A stretch of DNA of 64,000 bases from Amphibacillus jilinensis Y1 (GCF_000306965.1 NZ_JH976434.1:1310357-1374356), one strand, 5' to 3'. Positions 52,479-62,289 are shown, counted from the stretch's first letter. Translations and numbers: made by a program. The notes: generated from the sequence alone by a model not told the origin.

Positions 52479-52751
52479 CTTGCCGTGCTAGGTGGGGAGG
52501 TAGCGGTGCCCTGTACTCGCAATCCGCTGTAGCGAGACTGAATCCCCATCTGAGGTGTAGAGTCATAAGGTCTGCCATAAGGAATTGGTGTTGACGTTCG
52601 GGTCCTGCGCAACGAGATCCCGTGAATCCTGTCAGGTCCGGAAGGAAGCAGCAGTAAGCGGTCTTTTCTCGTGTGCCGCAGGGACGCCTGGATTGAGCCA
52701 TGAACTTATGTAACGCTTAGGGCTGTATGATCGAGGATGGGTGCACGGCGT
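52479..52751 (+). ncRNA. ffs: SRP RNA (Bacillus-type long scRNA)
   Basis: About 272 nt. Ends pair through TGCCGTGC and GCACGGCG. Contains GGGGAGGTAGCGGTGCCCTG (Alu domain), GGTGTTGACGTTCGGGTCCT, and the S-domain GTCAGGTCCGGAAGGAAGCA with the GGAA tetraloop of helix 8, then TAACGCTTAGGG. Long Alu-containing form of Firmicutes. Binds Ffh and HBsu for cotranslational membrane targeting. Intrinsic terminator follows at 52768. Confidence 0.95.
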
Positions 52752-52767
52752 TATATAAAAATTAAAA

Positions 52768-52797
52768 ATCTCTTGCCATTAGGCAAGGGTTTTTTTT
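52768..52797 (+). terminator. Terminator of the SRP RNA gene
   Basis: CTCTTGCC / GGCAAGGGT hairpin with ATTA loop, then TTTTTTT. Confidence 0.9.
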
Positions 52798-52885
52798 GAT
52801 TCTAAATATAAAGTCTCTACATAATATAATGGTAGTGTTCATAAAAAGTTTTTGGCTTGCTGGAGTTGAAATAAGCCAATTAAGC

Positions 52886-53047
52886 TTTATCACAGTTAAC
52901 CGTTCGTAAAACACTCATCTGAAAATAGAGAATAGAGGTAAACCTATTCCGATGGGTGATAACGGGTGCTAAAGTCCTCATTTATTCGATTACCAATCAG
53001 GTTTAGGGAAAAAAACACCCGCTGATTGAAGATTCATTTTAGGTTGT
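52886..53047 (+). repeat. Dispersed intergenic repeat, long form
   Basis: TTTATCACAGTTAACCGTTC, AATAGAGAATAGAGGTAAAC, GATGGGTGATAACGGGTGCT, ACCCGCTGATTGAAGATTCA. Right hairpin partly degraded (ACCAATCAGGTTTAGGG). Confidence 0.8.
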
Positions 53048-53160
53048 TGTTACTTATCCATGTAAAAGTGAGGGGTTATTGTTTTACGGAAGATTGCAGC
53101 TTCGCTCAAAGGACAATGGGCAATTTGTTTTTTTATTCGCTAAGCTAGATAGTCCGTTAA

Positions 53161-53242
53161 TGTAAAGCGCTTTCGATTTTTATGAAAAAGTTATTGCTTT
53201 TTTAATTGTTAGCGTTTATAATAATCAACGAAAGCGTTTTCT
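53161..53242 (+). promoter_or_regulatory. Sugar-island promoter with cre-like sites
   Basis: TTGCTT (53194-53199), 17-bp spacer, TATAAT (53217-53222). Upstream palindrome TGTAAAGCGCTTTCGA (53161-53176) and downstream ACGAAAGCGTTTTCT (53228-53242) resemble LacI-family operators (cre consensus TGNAANCGNWNNCA); they could bind CcpA, the local LacI protein at 59131, or both. The downstream site would block elongation or open-complex formation. Confidence 0.65.
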
Positions 53243-53344
53243 GAAAGGGTTTAACTTATCTAATTAATATTTTTCTAGGAACTAAAATATTTTCTGGCTC
53301 ATTTTAGTTATAAATTAAATGGATTTTCTTGTTAAGCGCGACCC

Positions 53345-53466
53345 TCGAAATAGAGAACAGAGTTAAAGCTATTTCAGTGGGTGATAACGGCTGCTGTGTC
53401 CTGATTCATTCAACCAATAAGCTGTAGAAGAACAAAAACGCCACCGATTGAAGTTCATTTTAGGTT
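53345..53466 (+). repeat. Dispersed intergenic repeat, left-truncated
   Basis: CGAAATAGAGAACAGAGTTA, CAGTGGGTGATAACGGCTGC, AAAACGCCACCGATTGAAGT, TCATTTTAGG. Lies between the promoter and the GH1 gene, in the 5' leader. Confidence 0.75.
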
Positions 53467-53564
53467 CGCTGTCGAAAGTGTTTTTGAAAGGGATTCTTCA
53501 TTTATTTTTGAAAGTATATACGTTAATTCAGTTTTTTTATCGTTTTTACGAAAGGGGTTTCGTT

Positions 53565-54911
53565 ATGGCTATTATACAATTTCCTAAAGATATGAAATGG
53601 GGAGTTGCTACAGCTTCTTACCAAATTGAAGGAGCTGCAAATGAGGGGGGAAGAGGTGTATCCATATGGGACACGTTTTCTAAGACACCAGGAAAAGTTG
53701 TGAATGGGGATAACGGTGATATCGCATGTGATAGCTACCATCGTTATAAAGAAGATATTGAAATTATCGAAGATTTAGGTGTCGATTTTTATCGTTTTTC
53801 TATTGCCTGGCCAAGGATTTTCCCCAACGGAACAGGAGAAGTTAATCAAGAGGGTTTAGATTATTATCGTCGACTGGTAGACCAATTACTTGCAAAAGGG
53901 ATCCAGCCCATGTGTACACTGTATCATTGGGACCTCCCTCAAGCACTTCAAGACAATGGAGGTTGGGGAAACCGCGAGACGATTGATGCTTTCATCAACT
54001 ATGCTGAAGTAATATTTAAAGCGTTTCAAGGGAAAATTAAACATTGGATTACAATTAATGAACCTTGGTGTGTTTCGTTTTTGTCCCATTTTATGGGCGT
54101 TCACGCACCAGGCGATAAAGATTTACAATTAGGGGTTGATGTTGCCCATCATTTGCATGTAGCACATGGAAAAGCAGTTATGCGCTTCCGTGAGCTTGGT
54201 ATAGAAGGTCAAATCGGCTATGCACCAAATGTAGAATGGAACGAACCTTATAGCAATAAGCAAGAAGATATTGATGCTTGTAAGCGAGCGAATGGTTTTT
54301 TTATTGACTGGTTTTTTGATCCCGTATTTAAAGGAACTTATCCAGATTTTTTGGTCGATCGGTTCGAGGAAAAAGGTGTTCAATTAAATGTTCAAGAAGG
54401 TGATATGGAGATCATTAGTCAACCGATTGATTTCTTGGGTATTAATTACTACACTGGCGGCGTAGCGCGTTTTAAGGAGAATGAAGGACTATTTGATCAT
54501 GAGCGTGTCGATACGGGATATCAAAAAACAGACATTGGTTGGAATATATATCCTGAAGGATTTTATAATGCATTAACACATATTTATAAAACGTATGGCA
54601 GTGTCCCAATCTATATAACAGAAAATGGTTCTTGTTATAATGATGAGCCAAAAGACAGGCAAGTAAGGGACAATAAACGCATTGATTATTTACAGCAACA
54701 TTTGATCTCGCTCCATCGCGCTATAGAAACTGGCGTGAATATTAAAGGATATATATCTTGGTCGTTGTTTGATAATTTTGAATGGGCAGAAGGATATACA
54801 ATGCGTTTTGGTATTGTTTATGTTGATTACCAAACGTTAGAGCGTATAAAAAAAGATAGTTTCTATTGGTATAAAAAAATTATCAGCAATAATTTCTTTG
54901 AAGTTAATTAG
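53565..54911 (+). CDS. Glycoside hydrolase family 1 beta-glucosidase
   Basis: 448 residues from the ATG at 53565 (AAAGGGG upstream). GH1 barrel: WGVATASYQIEGAANEGGRG at the start, acid/base Glu in TINEPWC, nucleophile Glu in YITENGSC, and the WSLFDNFEWAEGY end signature. Likely cleaves beta-glucosides or cello-oligosaccharides imported by the adjacent ABC system, since no PTS gene is present. First gene of the island. Confidence 0.95.
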   Translation: MAIIQFPKDMKWGVATASYQIEGAANEGGRGVSIWDTFSKTPGKVVNGDNGDIACDSYHRYKEDIEIIEDLGVDFYRFSIAWPRIFPNGTGEVNQEGLDYYRRLVDQLLAKGIQPMCTLYHWDLPQALQDNGGWGNRETIDAFINYAEVIFKAFQGKIKHWITINEPWCVSFLSHFMGVHAPGDKDLQLGVDVAHHLHVAHGKAVMRFRELGIEGQIGYAPNVEWNEPYSNKQEDIDACKRANGFFIDWFFDPVFKGTYPDFLVDRFEEKGVQLNVQEGDMEIISQPIDFLGINYYTGGVARFKENEGLFDHERVDTGYQKTDIGWNIYPEGFYNALTHIYKTYGSVPIYITENGSCYNDEPKDRQVRDNKRIDYLQQHLISLHRAIETGVNIKGYISWSLFDNFEWAEGYTMRFGIVYVDYQTLERIKKDSFYWYKKIISNNFFEVN

Positions 54912-55014
54912 TTGCTCTATTGATTTTCGAGGTTCTTCTAACCCTGAAGCAACCTCGAGAACGGTGAGTTTAACACCGTGTATTGGTGATAGGGCAGTCA
55001 AAATTTCGTTTTTT

Positions 55015-55028
55015 AGAAAGCGCTTACT
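55015..55028 (+). promoter_or_regulatory. cre-like operator upstream of the solute-binding protein gene
   Basis: AGAAAGCGCTTACT, a near-palindrome of the same type as the sites at 53161 and 53228, in the 226-bp gap between the GH1 gene and the binding-protein gene; suggests control by the local LacI regulator or CcpA. Confidence 0.5.
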
Positions 55029-55137
55029 TTTCGAGTTAATAAAGCTTTTAAGGAGGTGATAGAGTAGCGGATGAAGGCGAGACTGTCGTTTGTTTGATGA
55101 GGTCAACCAAATTAAATTTTCCAAGGGGGAAAGAAAA

Positions 55138-56445
55138 ATGTCAAAACTTTTGAAATTAACGGCACTTATGGTTTTAGCAATTTTATTCTTAGTTGCATGT
55201 AATGGTGGTAATGGCAATGATGCATCAGGAGAAGATGTAGATGATCCAGAAACAACATCAGAAACAATTGGTGACGGCGATGTTGAGTTAGTGTTTTGGG
55301 AATTTGGTAATACAGGATACGATAAGTTAATTGAAGAATACGTCGCTGACAATCCGCATATCTCTATCAACCTTCAAAACAGTGACATGAATGACGTACA
55401 TGATAATTTATTTACATCGGTATCTTCTGGCAGTGGTGCACCAGATATCGCAATGGTTGAAGAGGCTCAGATTGAACGTTATCGCAATGCAGAGGATGCA
55501 TTTAACAATCTATATGATCTAGGTGCTGAATCAGTAGTAGATAATTATCTTGATTGGGTTTTCCAAAATGGTGAAAGCGCAGATGGAAGTTTTCTATTTG
55601 GATTACCAACAGACATTGGGCCGACAGTCATGTTTTATCGCACCGATGTTTTCGAGGAAGCAGGTTTTGATTCTTCACCAGAAGCTGTTTCTGAGCTAGT
55701 AAGCACATGGGAAGATTTTGAATCTGTTGCGCGCGAGATTAATGAAGAAACAGGAAAGCTTATGGCCGATGCTGGAGAGCTTGTGTTTAATGCGCGACGT
55801 GACCAAGCGACACAACAGTATTTTAATGAGGACGATGAATTAATTATTGATGATCATCCCCAAATTAGAGAGGCATACGACTACGTTGCGAATTTATTCG
55901 ATGAAGAATTAGTTGGAGATATTCCGCTTTGGACACCTGAGTGGTTCGCTGGTATGGAAGAGGGAACATACGCAACAATGTTAGCTCCGGCTTGGATGCA
56001 AGGTCAAATTAAAGATAACAGTCCAGAAGAAGGGGTGTGGTCGATTACGACAATGCCTGAAGGTGCGGGAAACTGGGGTGGATCTTACTTAACGGTTCCT
56101 TCAGAAAGTGAACATGCAGAAGAAGCTTACCAATTCATCGAGTGGCTAACGGCACCGGAACAACAATTAAAAGCATTCTTAGGTTATGGGCTATTCCCGT
56201 CATCACCTCAAGTATATGAAATGCCAGAGTTCATGGATTATGAAGATGAGTACTTTGGTGGAATTGCGACAGCACAAGTGTTTTCAGAAGCTGCCCAGCA
56301 AGTTATTCCTGTATACAAAGGACGTTTATACTATCCAGTAGATGAAGAATTAAAGCAAGCAATTGATAATATATCTGCTGGCGATGATCGAGATGAAGAA
56401 TGGGAAGCTGCTATACAACGAATTGAACGCATTTTACAGCGTTAA
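55138..56445 (+). CDS. ABC transporter sugar-binding lipoprotein (family 1)
   Basis: 435 residues from the ATG at 55138 (AAGGGGGAAAG upstream). Signal peptide with lipobox LFLVACNGGNG, then a strongly acidic linker (DASGEDVDDPETTSE) and a type 1 extracellular binding fold (GAPDIAMVEEAQI, APAWMQGQI). Binds an oligosaccharide or glycoside for the two permeases downstream. Acidic composition fits a protein exposed to salty or alkaline medium. A hairpin follows its stop. Confidence 0.93.
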   Translation: MSKLLKLTALMVLAILFLVACNGGNGNDASGEDVDDPETTSETIGDGDVELVFWEFGNTGYDKLIEEYVADNPHISINLQNSDMNDVHDNLFTSVSSGSGAPDIAMVEEAQIERYRNAEDAFNNLYDLGAESVVDNYLDWVFQNGESADGSFLFGLPTDIGPTVMFYRTDVFEEAGFDSSPEAVSELVSTWEDFESVAREINEETGKLMADAGELVFNARRDQATQQYFNEDDELIIDDHPQIREAYDYVANLFDEELVGDIPLWTPEWFAGMEEGTYATMLAPAWMQGQIKDNSPEEGVWSITTMPEGAGNWGGSYLTVPSESEHAEEAYQFIEWLTAPEQQLKAFLGYGLFPSSPQVYEMPEFMDYEDEYFGGIATAQVFSEAAQQVIPVYKGRLYYPVDEELKQAIDNISAGDDRDEEWEAAIQRIERILQR

Positions 56446-56460
56446 TTATTTTTAAGTTTG

Positions 56461-56495
56461 TGTCCCGAAAGGTTCAAAATAGTCCTTTTGGGACA
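56461..56495 (+). other. Hairpin without T run after the binding-protein gene
   Basis: TGTCCCGAAAGG pairs with CCTTTTGGGACA. Likely stabilises the binding-protein mRNA and lowers permease expression, as in other binding-protein transport operons. Confidence 0.6.
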
Positions 56496-56592
56496 CGCCC
56501 ATTATTATTCGATTTTTAGGTGAGCCATTCTCTCCCCAGTAGTTCAAGTTCTAGGGAAGCAGTATATTATTTTTTGCAAGGGGGTAGCAAAG

Positions 56593-57513
56593 TTGAAGAT
56601 GACCAAAAAAGCTAATCAGCTTACTGAAACAAAACGTACAACGATAGCGGCATATCTATTTATCTCTCCATTTTTTATTTTGTTTGCTATTTTTGGGTTA
56701 TTCCCGATGATATTTAGTTTTTATTTATCGTTTTTTCGTTGGGATGGTTTAGATCCAATGACCTTTAATGGTTTGCACAACTTTAGATTTATTTTTTCTG
56801 ATCCAATTTTTTACTCTTCAATAAAAAATACGTTTATTATTGGGTTGTTAGGAACGCTACCACAAATCATTGTATCCATTTTAATTGCATTTGCCTTAAA
56901 TTCAGCACTTATCCGCTTTCGTAATACGTTTAGAACACTGATTTTTTTACCGTATATTACGTCAATAGTTGCTGTGGCGATTATCTTTGGTCTTGTTTTT
57001 AATAACCAGCCTTTCGGTTTTGCTAATTACATTCTCAGTTTTTTTGATGCAGGTCCAATTCGTTGGAGTGCGGAGTATTGGCCGGTTAAGTTTGCAATTG
57101 CAACGATGGTGTTTTGGCGTTGGGTTGGATACAATACAATTATTTTCTTGGCTGGCATGCAAAGTATTTCGAAAGAATTGTATGAAGCAGCAAAAATTGA
57201 TGGAGCAACTATCGGACAGCAACTGCGTCTAATTACTCTGCCAATGTTAAAACCTATTGTTATGTTTGTTGTATTTACATCAACAATAGGAAGCTTGCAA
57301 CTATTTACAGAGCCGTTGATTTTCTTAGGGCGCGGCTTAAGAGAAGAAGGTATTACTGTCGTTGCGTATTTATGGAGAGATGCGTTCGTATACAATACAT
57401 TTGGAACGGCATCTGCGGCAGCAATCGTGTTATTTGTCATTATTATTACCTTAACTGCAATCAATTTAGGGCTATCTAACCTGATCGGTCGCTCAAAAAG
57501 AAAAGTTAGTTAG
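56593..57513 (+). CDS. ABC sugar permease, MalF/UgpA type
   Basis: 306 residues, TTG start (ATG at 56599 alternative). Six membrane spans; EAA loop ELYEAAKIDGATIGQQLRLI contacts the ATPase. No ATPase gene is present in the island, so a shared MsmX-type ATPase elsewhere is expected. Upstream of the second permease by 11 bp. Confidence 0.94.
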   Translation: MKMTKKANQLTETKRTTIAAYLFISPFFILFAIFGLFPMIFSFYLSFFRWDGLDPMTFNGLHNFRFIFSDPIFYSSIKNTFIIGLLGTLPQIIVSILIAFALNSALIRFRNTFRTLIFLPYITSIVAVAIIFGLVFNNQPFGFANYILSFFDAGPIRWSAEYWPVKFAIATMVFWRWVGYNTIIFLAGMQSISKELYEAAKIDGATIGQQLRLITLPMLKPIVMFVVFTSTIGSLQLFTEPLIFLGRGLREEGITVVAYLWRDAFVYNTFGTASAAAIVLFVIIITLTAINLGLSNLIGRSKRKVS

Positions 57514-57524
57514 GAGGGATGAAT

Positions 57525-58370
57525 ATGTCAACAAAAGAAGTAGGAGAAGGAAAATTCTCTGTTAAGAAGTTTTTTGTTTATTTCGTTTTGGTAGGTGGGG
57601 CATTGGTTTCTTTGTTTCCTTTTTATTACATGTTTGTTATGGCAACACGTTTAAATCGGGAAATTAATACTGTGCCGCCACCGTTTACACCGGGAACTCA
57701 TTTGGTTGAAAACTTTCAAAAGGTAACAGATAACATTGACTTCTTTGGGGCGATGGGGAATTCTTTGTATGTAGCTACAACAGTTACGGTTGGAACTTTA
57801 TTTCTCTGTTCGCTAGCAGGGTATGCATTTGCTAAATTGCCTTTTAAAGGAAAGAAAGTGTTTTTTGTAATGATTTTAGTGACGATGATGGTTCCTCCCC
57901 AACTCGGGCTAATTCCACAATATTATATTATCACAGCACTAGGTTGGTTAAATGATTTTAAGGCGATCATTGTTCCGGGATTAATTAACGCTTTCGGTAT
58001 TTTTTGGATGAGGCAATACATTGCGGAGGGTGTGCCATATGAAATTGTTGAAGCTGCCAAAATTGATGGATGCTCAAACTTTCGAATATACTGGAATGTT
58101 GTTGTACCAATGATCCTTCCTGCTTTTGCCACACTCGGCATTATTGTGTTCATGCATGTGTGGAATGATTTCTTGTGGCCACTTGTAGTATTGAGAGATC
58201 CAGCTGTACACACGTTACAAGTTGCATTGCGTGCACTAAATGATGCGAGACAGATGGATTATGGTATGATTATGTCAGGGACATTTTGGGCAACGGTACC
58301 TTTGATTTTTGTGTTTTTAATGTTTAACCGTTTATTTATTCAGAGCTTGTCTGAAGGAGCAGTTAAATAA
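57525..58370 (+). CDS. ABC sugar permease, MalG/UgpE type
   Basis: 281 residues from the ATG at 57525 (AGGAGGG 6 nt upstream; ATG at 57519 is too close). Six spans; EAA loop EIVEAAKIDGCSNFRIYWNV. Forms a heterodimer with the preceding permease. N-terminal tail and short periplasmic loop PPPFTPGTHLVENF are typical of this family. Confidence 0.94.
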   Translation: MSTKEVGEGKFSVKKFFVYFVLVGGALVSLFPFYYMFVMATRLNREINTVPPPFTPGTHLVENFQKVTDNIDFFGAMGNSLYVATTVTVGTLFLCSLAGYAFAKLPFKGKKVFFVMILVTMMVPPQLGLIPQYYIITALGWLNDFKAIIVPGLINAFGIFWMRQYIAEGVPYEIVEAAKIDGCSNFRIYWNVVVPMILPAFATLGIIVFMHVWNDFLWPLVVLRDPAVHTLQVALRALNDARQMDYGMIMSGTFWATVPLIFVFLMFNRLFIQSLSEGAVK

Positions 58371-58471
58371 GTTGAAGATAAATAACAGGGTGCGAGGAAA
58401 TAGGCTTTTTAGGTGGTTTCTAATTTTTTAGTTATCACCTATATTTTCTCCACTTCTTATAAATATATGAG

Positions 58472-59086
58472 GTGATGATGATGAACAAAATGATTTATAC
58501 GATCGCTGATACGGCCTATCGCTTCATCGTGTTAAATATTTTGTGGCTTGTTTTTTTTCTTGCTGGGCTAGGTGTGTTTGGATTTATGCCTGCAACAGTG
58601 GCTCTGTTTCGGTTGGTTCGGGAATGGTTAAAAGGAGCGAACGATTTGCCGTTGTTCCGATCTTACTTTGCTTATTATAAAGCAGAGTTTATATCATCTA
58701 ATCTTTTAGGTGTATTATTTCTCATTTTGTTTTATATTATTTATGTGAATGTTTCTTTTGTATCTTATTTTTATGCTAGTTCAGTTCATATATATATCTA
58801 CCTTATTATCTTTAGCATTGCAATGATAGTTGTGTTAAGCTTTTTAAACATCTTCTCAGTTATGGCGCACTTTGAACATAAAAAAACGATTCGTTATTTT
58901 AAATCAGCGGTAGGGCTTGTTTTTGCAAAGCCGTTGTTGTCTTTATTGCAGTTGTTGTGGCTTTTTGCGTATGTACTTGTTGCTGTAAATTACCCGAGAG
59001 TATTTATTGCGATAGGGATTAGTGTTTTTGCATATGTTTTGATGAGCCTAAATTATTCGATATTCAGAAAATTTAATGCAGTCTAA
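58472..59086 (+). CDS. DUF624 (YesL-like) membrane protein
   Basis: 204 residues with about five spans. Begins with a cluster of Met codons; GVFGFMPATVALFRLVREWLKG matches the DUF624 signature. YesL-type genes sit beside sugar ABC importers in Firmicutes and the protein may help the transporter. Start among four clustered ATGs is not decidable. Follows the permeases by about 100 bp. Confidence 0.88.
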   Translation: MMMMNKMIYTIADTAYRFIVLNILWLVFFLAGLGVFGFMPATVALFRLVREWLKGANDLPLFRSYFAYYKAEFISSNLLGVLFLILFYIIYVNVSFVSYFYASSVHIYIYLIIFSIAMIVVLSFLNIFSVMAHFEHKKTIRYFKSAVGLVFAKPLLSLLQLLWLFAYVLVAVNYPRVFIAIGISVFAYVLMSLNYSIFRKFNAV

Positions 59087-59130
59087 TTAAAGAAAAAATA
59101 TTACTAAGATGCAAGGAAGGGAAATAAGCT

Positions 59131-60153
59131 ATGGTTACGATTTATGATATCGCTAAGAAAACGGGCTATTCTATAAGTACAGTTTCCAAGGTGCTCAATC
59201 ACTATTCTGATGTTGGAGATAAAGCCAAAAAAATAATTAATGAAGCCGTGGATGAATTAGGCTACTTTCCAAGTTCAAGCGCTAGAACACTCTCGACGAA
59301 AAGGTCTTGGACAATTGGTGTTGTTTTTGTTGAAGATTCAGGTATTGGCATTGAGCATCCTTTCTTTAATGCTGTTATTGAAAGCTTTAAAAAAAGTGCT
59401 GAAAAGGAGGGCTATGATCTTCTTTTTGCATCGAATAATATTGGAAATGAACCAAAAACATATGTCGATCACTTCCGCTATCGTGGTGTTGATGGGGTCG
59501 TTGTGGTCTGCTCTACGTTAAATTCTCCTGATATGGACAGATTGATGGAATCAGATATTCCTTCTGTTGTCATCGATCTTGATATGAGAGGAGCAAATGT
59601 CGTCTATAGTGATAACCTTCTTGGAAGTGAGTTAGCAGTTGACTACTTGTATTCATTGGGACATAAGAAGATTGCTCATATCTATGGTAGTAAAACGTTA
59701 TTTGTTGGAGAACAACGTTTAAAGGGTTTTATTAGTGCCATGGAAAAAAATAAACTGACGGTACCTGAAGAATGCCTTATAGATGGGGGTATTTTTACAT
59801 ATGAAGGCGGGAAAAAAGCAATGGAACAGATGTTGAAACTAAACGCGTTACCAAGCGCTGTTTATGTAGCGGGTGATTTAATGGCAATTGGAGCCATTGC
59901 TGCGATTCAAGAGGCTGGGTTAAATGTGCCAGATGACATTTCTATCATTGGTTTTGATGATATACAAATTGGCAGATATATGACACCAGGGCTAACAACG
60001 ATTAGACAAGAGACGACACTTATTGGAAAAACGGCTGCAACCCTCCTTATTGACCAAATCAATGCTAAGGAGAAGCAAGTGATGTCTGTAAAAATTCCAG
60101 TGCGATTGATTGAAAGAACATCGTGTAAAGCTATAACGGAGTTGGTCGAGTAG
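59131..60153 (+). CDS. LacI-family transcriptional regulator
   Basis: 340 residues. HTH VTIYDIAKKTGYSISTVSKVL with hinge helix region SSSARTLSTKRS, then periplasmic-binding-like effector domain ending IRQETTLIGKTAATLLI. Presumed regulator of the GH1/ABC genes; operator candidates at 53161, 53228 and 55015. Last gene of the island, same direction. Confidence 0.94.
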   Translation: MVTIYDIAKKTGYSISTVSKVLNHYSDVGDKAKKIINEAVDELGYFPSSSARTLSTKRSWTIGVVFVEDSGIGIEHPFFNAVIESFKKSAEKEGYDLLFASNNIGNEPKTYVDHFRYRGVDGVVVVCSTLNSPDMDRLMESDIPSVVIDLDMRGANVVYSDNLLGSELAVDYLYSLGHKKIAHIYGSKTLFVGEQRLKGFISAMEKNKLTVPEECLIDGGIFTYEGGKKAMEQMLKLNALPSAVYVAGDLMAIGAIAAIQEAGLNVPDDISIIGFDDIQIGRYMTPGLTTIRQETTLIGKTAATLLIDQINAKEKQVMSVKIPVRLIERTSCKAITELVE

Positions 60154-60558
60154 TTTTCGTCGCATACTCGAGGCGTTTTCCTTATCCTTATTAAGCTAAT
60201 CTTAATGAAATCATTTAATGATGTAAGACTTTTCTAATTTACACAATTATGAATTAATGCTCTAAAGAAATTTGTTTGAATTCTTCGCGTAAAAAGAGGG
60301 ATTAACAAGTAATAAGGGGCTTGATCTTATAGCGATAATTCCACATAAAGCCCCAGTCTCCCCCGATAATAGCTCCTTTTAAATCTACTTTTGGCGTCGA
60401 TAGCTTTTCAGAAAACACCAGTTATATTTGTGATTCTGTTTATTTCCCCTTTGTATACTTATCCTTAAAAAGATTCTTTGGTAGTAAAGATTCACAAATA
60501 ACCTTTATTTCAGTTATAATGGAGTTGAATGCCGACCAAAAGAAAGGATTAGCAAATC
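60154..60558. other. Gene-free gap between the sugar island and dnaX
   Basis: No gene found. GGGGCTT (60317-60323) and AAAGCCCC (60346-60353) could close a loop as a weak hairpin. The right end should hold the dnaX promoter (TTATAATGG near 60514-60522 is a -10 candidate). Confidence 0.5.
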
Positions 60559-62256
60559 ATGAGCTATCAAGCCCTTTATCGAGTTTGGCGACCACAAACC
60601 TTTGTTGATGTCGTTGGCCAATCACATATTACACGAACATTGCAAAATGCAATTGTTCAGAATAAGTTTTCACATGCTTACTTGTTTTCTGGGCCTCGAG
60701 GGACAGGGAAAACAAGTGCAGCAAAAATTTTCGCAAAAACAATTAATTGTAAACATGCTCCAACCAAAGAACCTTGTGGAACATGCGAGGCTTGTGTAGG
60801 AATTCAAACAGGTGCGATTGCTGATGTTATGGAAATCGATGCCGCTTCAAATAATGGCGTTGAACAAATACGTGATATTCGTGATAAAGTAAAATATGCA
60901 CCTAGTGCGGTGAGTTATAAAGTTTATATTATCGACGAAGTGCATATGCTTTCTATAGGGGCATTCAACGCTTTATTAAAAACGTTAGAAGAGCCACCAA
61001 AACATGTTATCTTCATTTTAGCCACAACAGAGCCGCATAAAATTCCGTTGACAATTATATCTAGATGTCAACGCTTTGACTTTAAGCGTATTACACAGCA
61101 AACTATCGTTAGCCGTATGCAATCGATTATGGAGAAAGAAGAAGTTGATGTAACACAAGAGGCTTATCATGCGATTGCTTTAGCGGCAGAAGGTGGAATG
61201 CGTGATGCCCTTAGTTTATTAGATCAAGCTATTTCTTATAGCCAGGAAACGGTGCAACTTGATGATGTTTTAGCGATTACTGGCTCAGTTTCACAAGCGA
61301 ATTTAATGCGTTTAGTTGAAGCACTTCAAAATAATGATGTTCGATTAGCTTTGACATTAGTTGATCAGTTCATTCAAGAAGGAAAAGACCCAGCAAGGCT
61401 TATTCATGATATGATCTATATCTTGCGCGATCTTTTGCTTTATCAGACAGCGCCAGCATTAGAGAATACAATGGAACGCGCTTTGGTTGATGAGCACTTT
61501 CGATCTGTAGCAACACAACTCGCCGCTACTTGGATTCAACAAACAATTGGTGAGCTAAACCAATGCCAACAAGACATGAAATGGAGCAATAGCCCGAAAA
61601 TTTTCATTGAAATTACTTTGTTGAAAATAACAGAACAAAAAAATGATGCTCAATCAGAGGGTTCTCATCATGAGCAATTTTTGCAGTTAACAGAAAAGCT
61701 TGATAAACTAGAAAAAGAGTTAACTCAGCTTAAACAACATGGGGTAACAACAAACCAAGGGACAGAAGGAAACGCCACTACTGTTAAGAAGCGAGTGGTT
61801 CCTTCAAAAAACCATTATAAAGTACCGTTTGAGCGGATACGTCAAGTGTTAGCACAGGCGGAAAAAACTCACTTAAAACAAATTCATAGTCAATGGGCTA
61901 CGTTTATGCAAATGTTGAAGCAGCAAAACGCACCAGCGCATGCGACCTTACAGGAGGCTAAGCCGAGTGCAGCTTCAGAAGATAGCTTAATTATTGCGTT
62001 TAGGTATGAAATCCATTGTTCACTTGCCCTAGATCATAAGCAGACCATTGAATCGTTGTTATTAGAGCTAATCGGTAAAAACATTATAATCATTCCGATA
62101 CCAGAAGTAAATTGGCAAGAAGTGCGACAAGATTTTATTGAAAAACAACGCCAACAACATCAAGAGCAAGATGTAGAAGAAACTGAAGAAGATAAAATTA
62201 TTACAGAAGCTCGTAAACTTGTTGGTGATGATTTATTAGAAATTCATGATAAATAA
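60559..62256 (+). CDS. dnaX: DNA polymerase III tau/gamma subunit
   Basis: 565 residues. AAA+ clamp loader: Walker A GPRGTGKTS, zinc module Cys in CKHAPTKEPCGTCEAC, DEVHMLS and SRC sensor (IISRCQRFDF). The tau part (residues 370-565) is Gln/Glu-rich. Organises the replisome and loads the beta clamp. No frameshift slippery site is obvious. First gene of dnaX-ebfC-recR-yaaL. Confidence 0.98.
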   Translation: MSYQALYRVWRPQTFVDVVGQSHITRTLQNAIVQNKFSHAYLFSGPRGTGKTSAAKIFAKTINCKHAPTKEPCGTCEACVGIQTGAIADVMEIDAASNNGVEQIRDIRDKVKYAPSAVSYKVYIIDEVHMLSIGAFNALLKTLEEPPKHVIFILATTEPHKIPLTIISRCQRFDFKRITQQTIVSRMQSIMEKEEVDVTQEAYHAIALAAEGGMRDALSLLDQAISYSQETVQLDDVLAITGSVSQANLMRLVEALQNNDVRLALTLVDQFIQEGKDPARLIHDMIYILRDLLLYQTAPALENTMERALVDEHFRSVATQLAATWIQQTIGELNQCQQDMKWSNSPKIFIEITLLKITEQKNDAQSEGSHHEQFLQLTEKLDKLEKELTQLKQHGVTTNQGTEGNATTVKKRVVPSKNHYKVPFERIRQVLAQAEKTHLKQIHSQWATFMQMLKQQNAPAHATLQEAKPSAASEDSLIIAFRYEIHCSLALDHKQTIESLLLELIGKNIIIIPIPEVNWQEVRQDFIEKQRQQHQEQDVEETEEDKIITEARKLVGDDLLEIHDK

Positions 62257-62289
62257 AATGAAATTTATGACCCTTAAGGAGGAAACAAA

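Noticed and set aside
53565..54911. GH1 enzyme as a 6-phospho-beta-glucosidase
   Set aside because: The neighbouring transporter is an ABC system, which does not phosphorylate its cargo, and no PTS gene is present.
54837..55370. Minus-strand frame of 177 codons across the GH1 and binding-protein junction
   Set aside because: Antisense to two clear genes; sequence is low complexity and unlike any family.
57027..57464. Minus-strand frame of 145 codons inside the first permease
   Set aside because: Shadow of a well-supported membrane permease.
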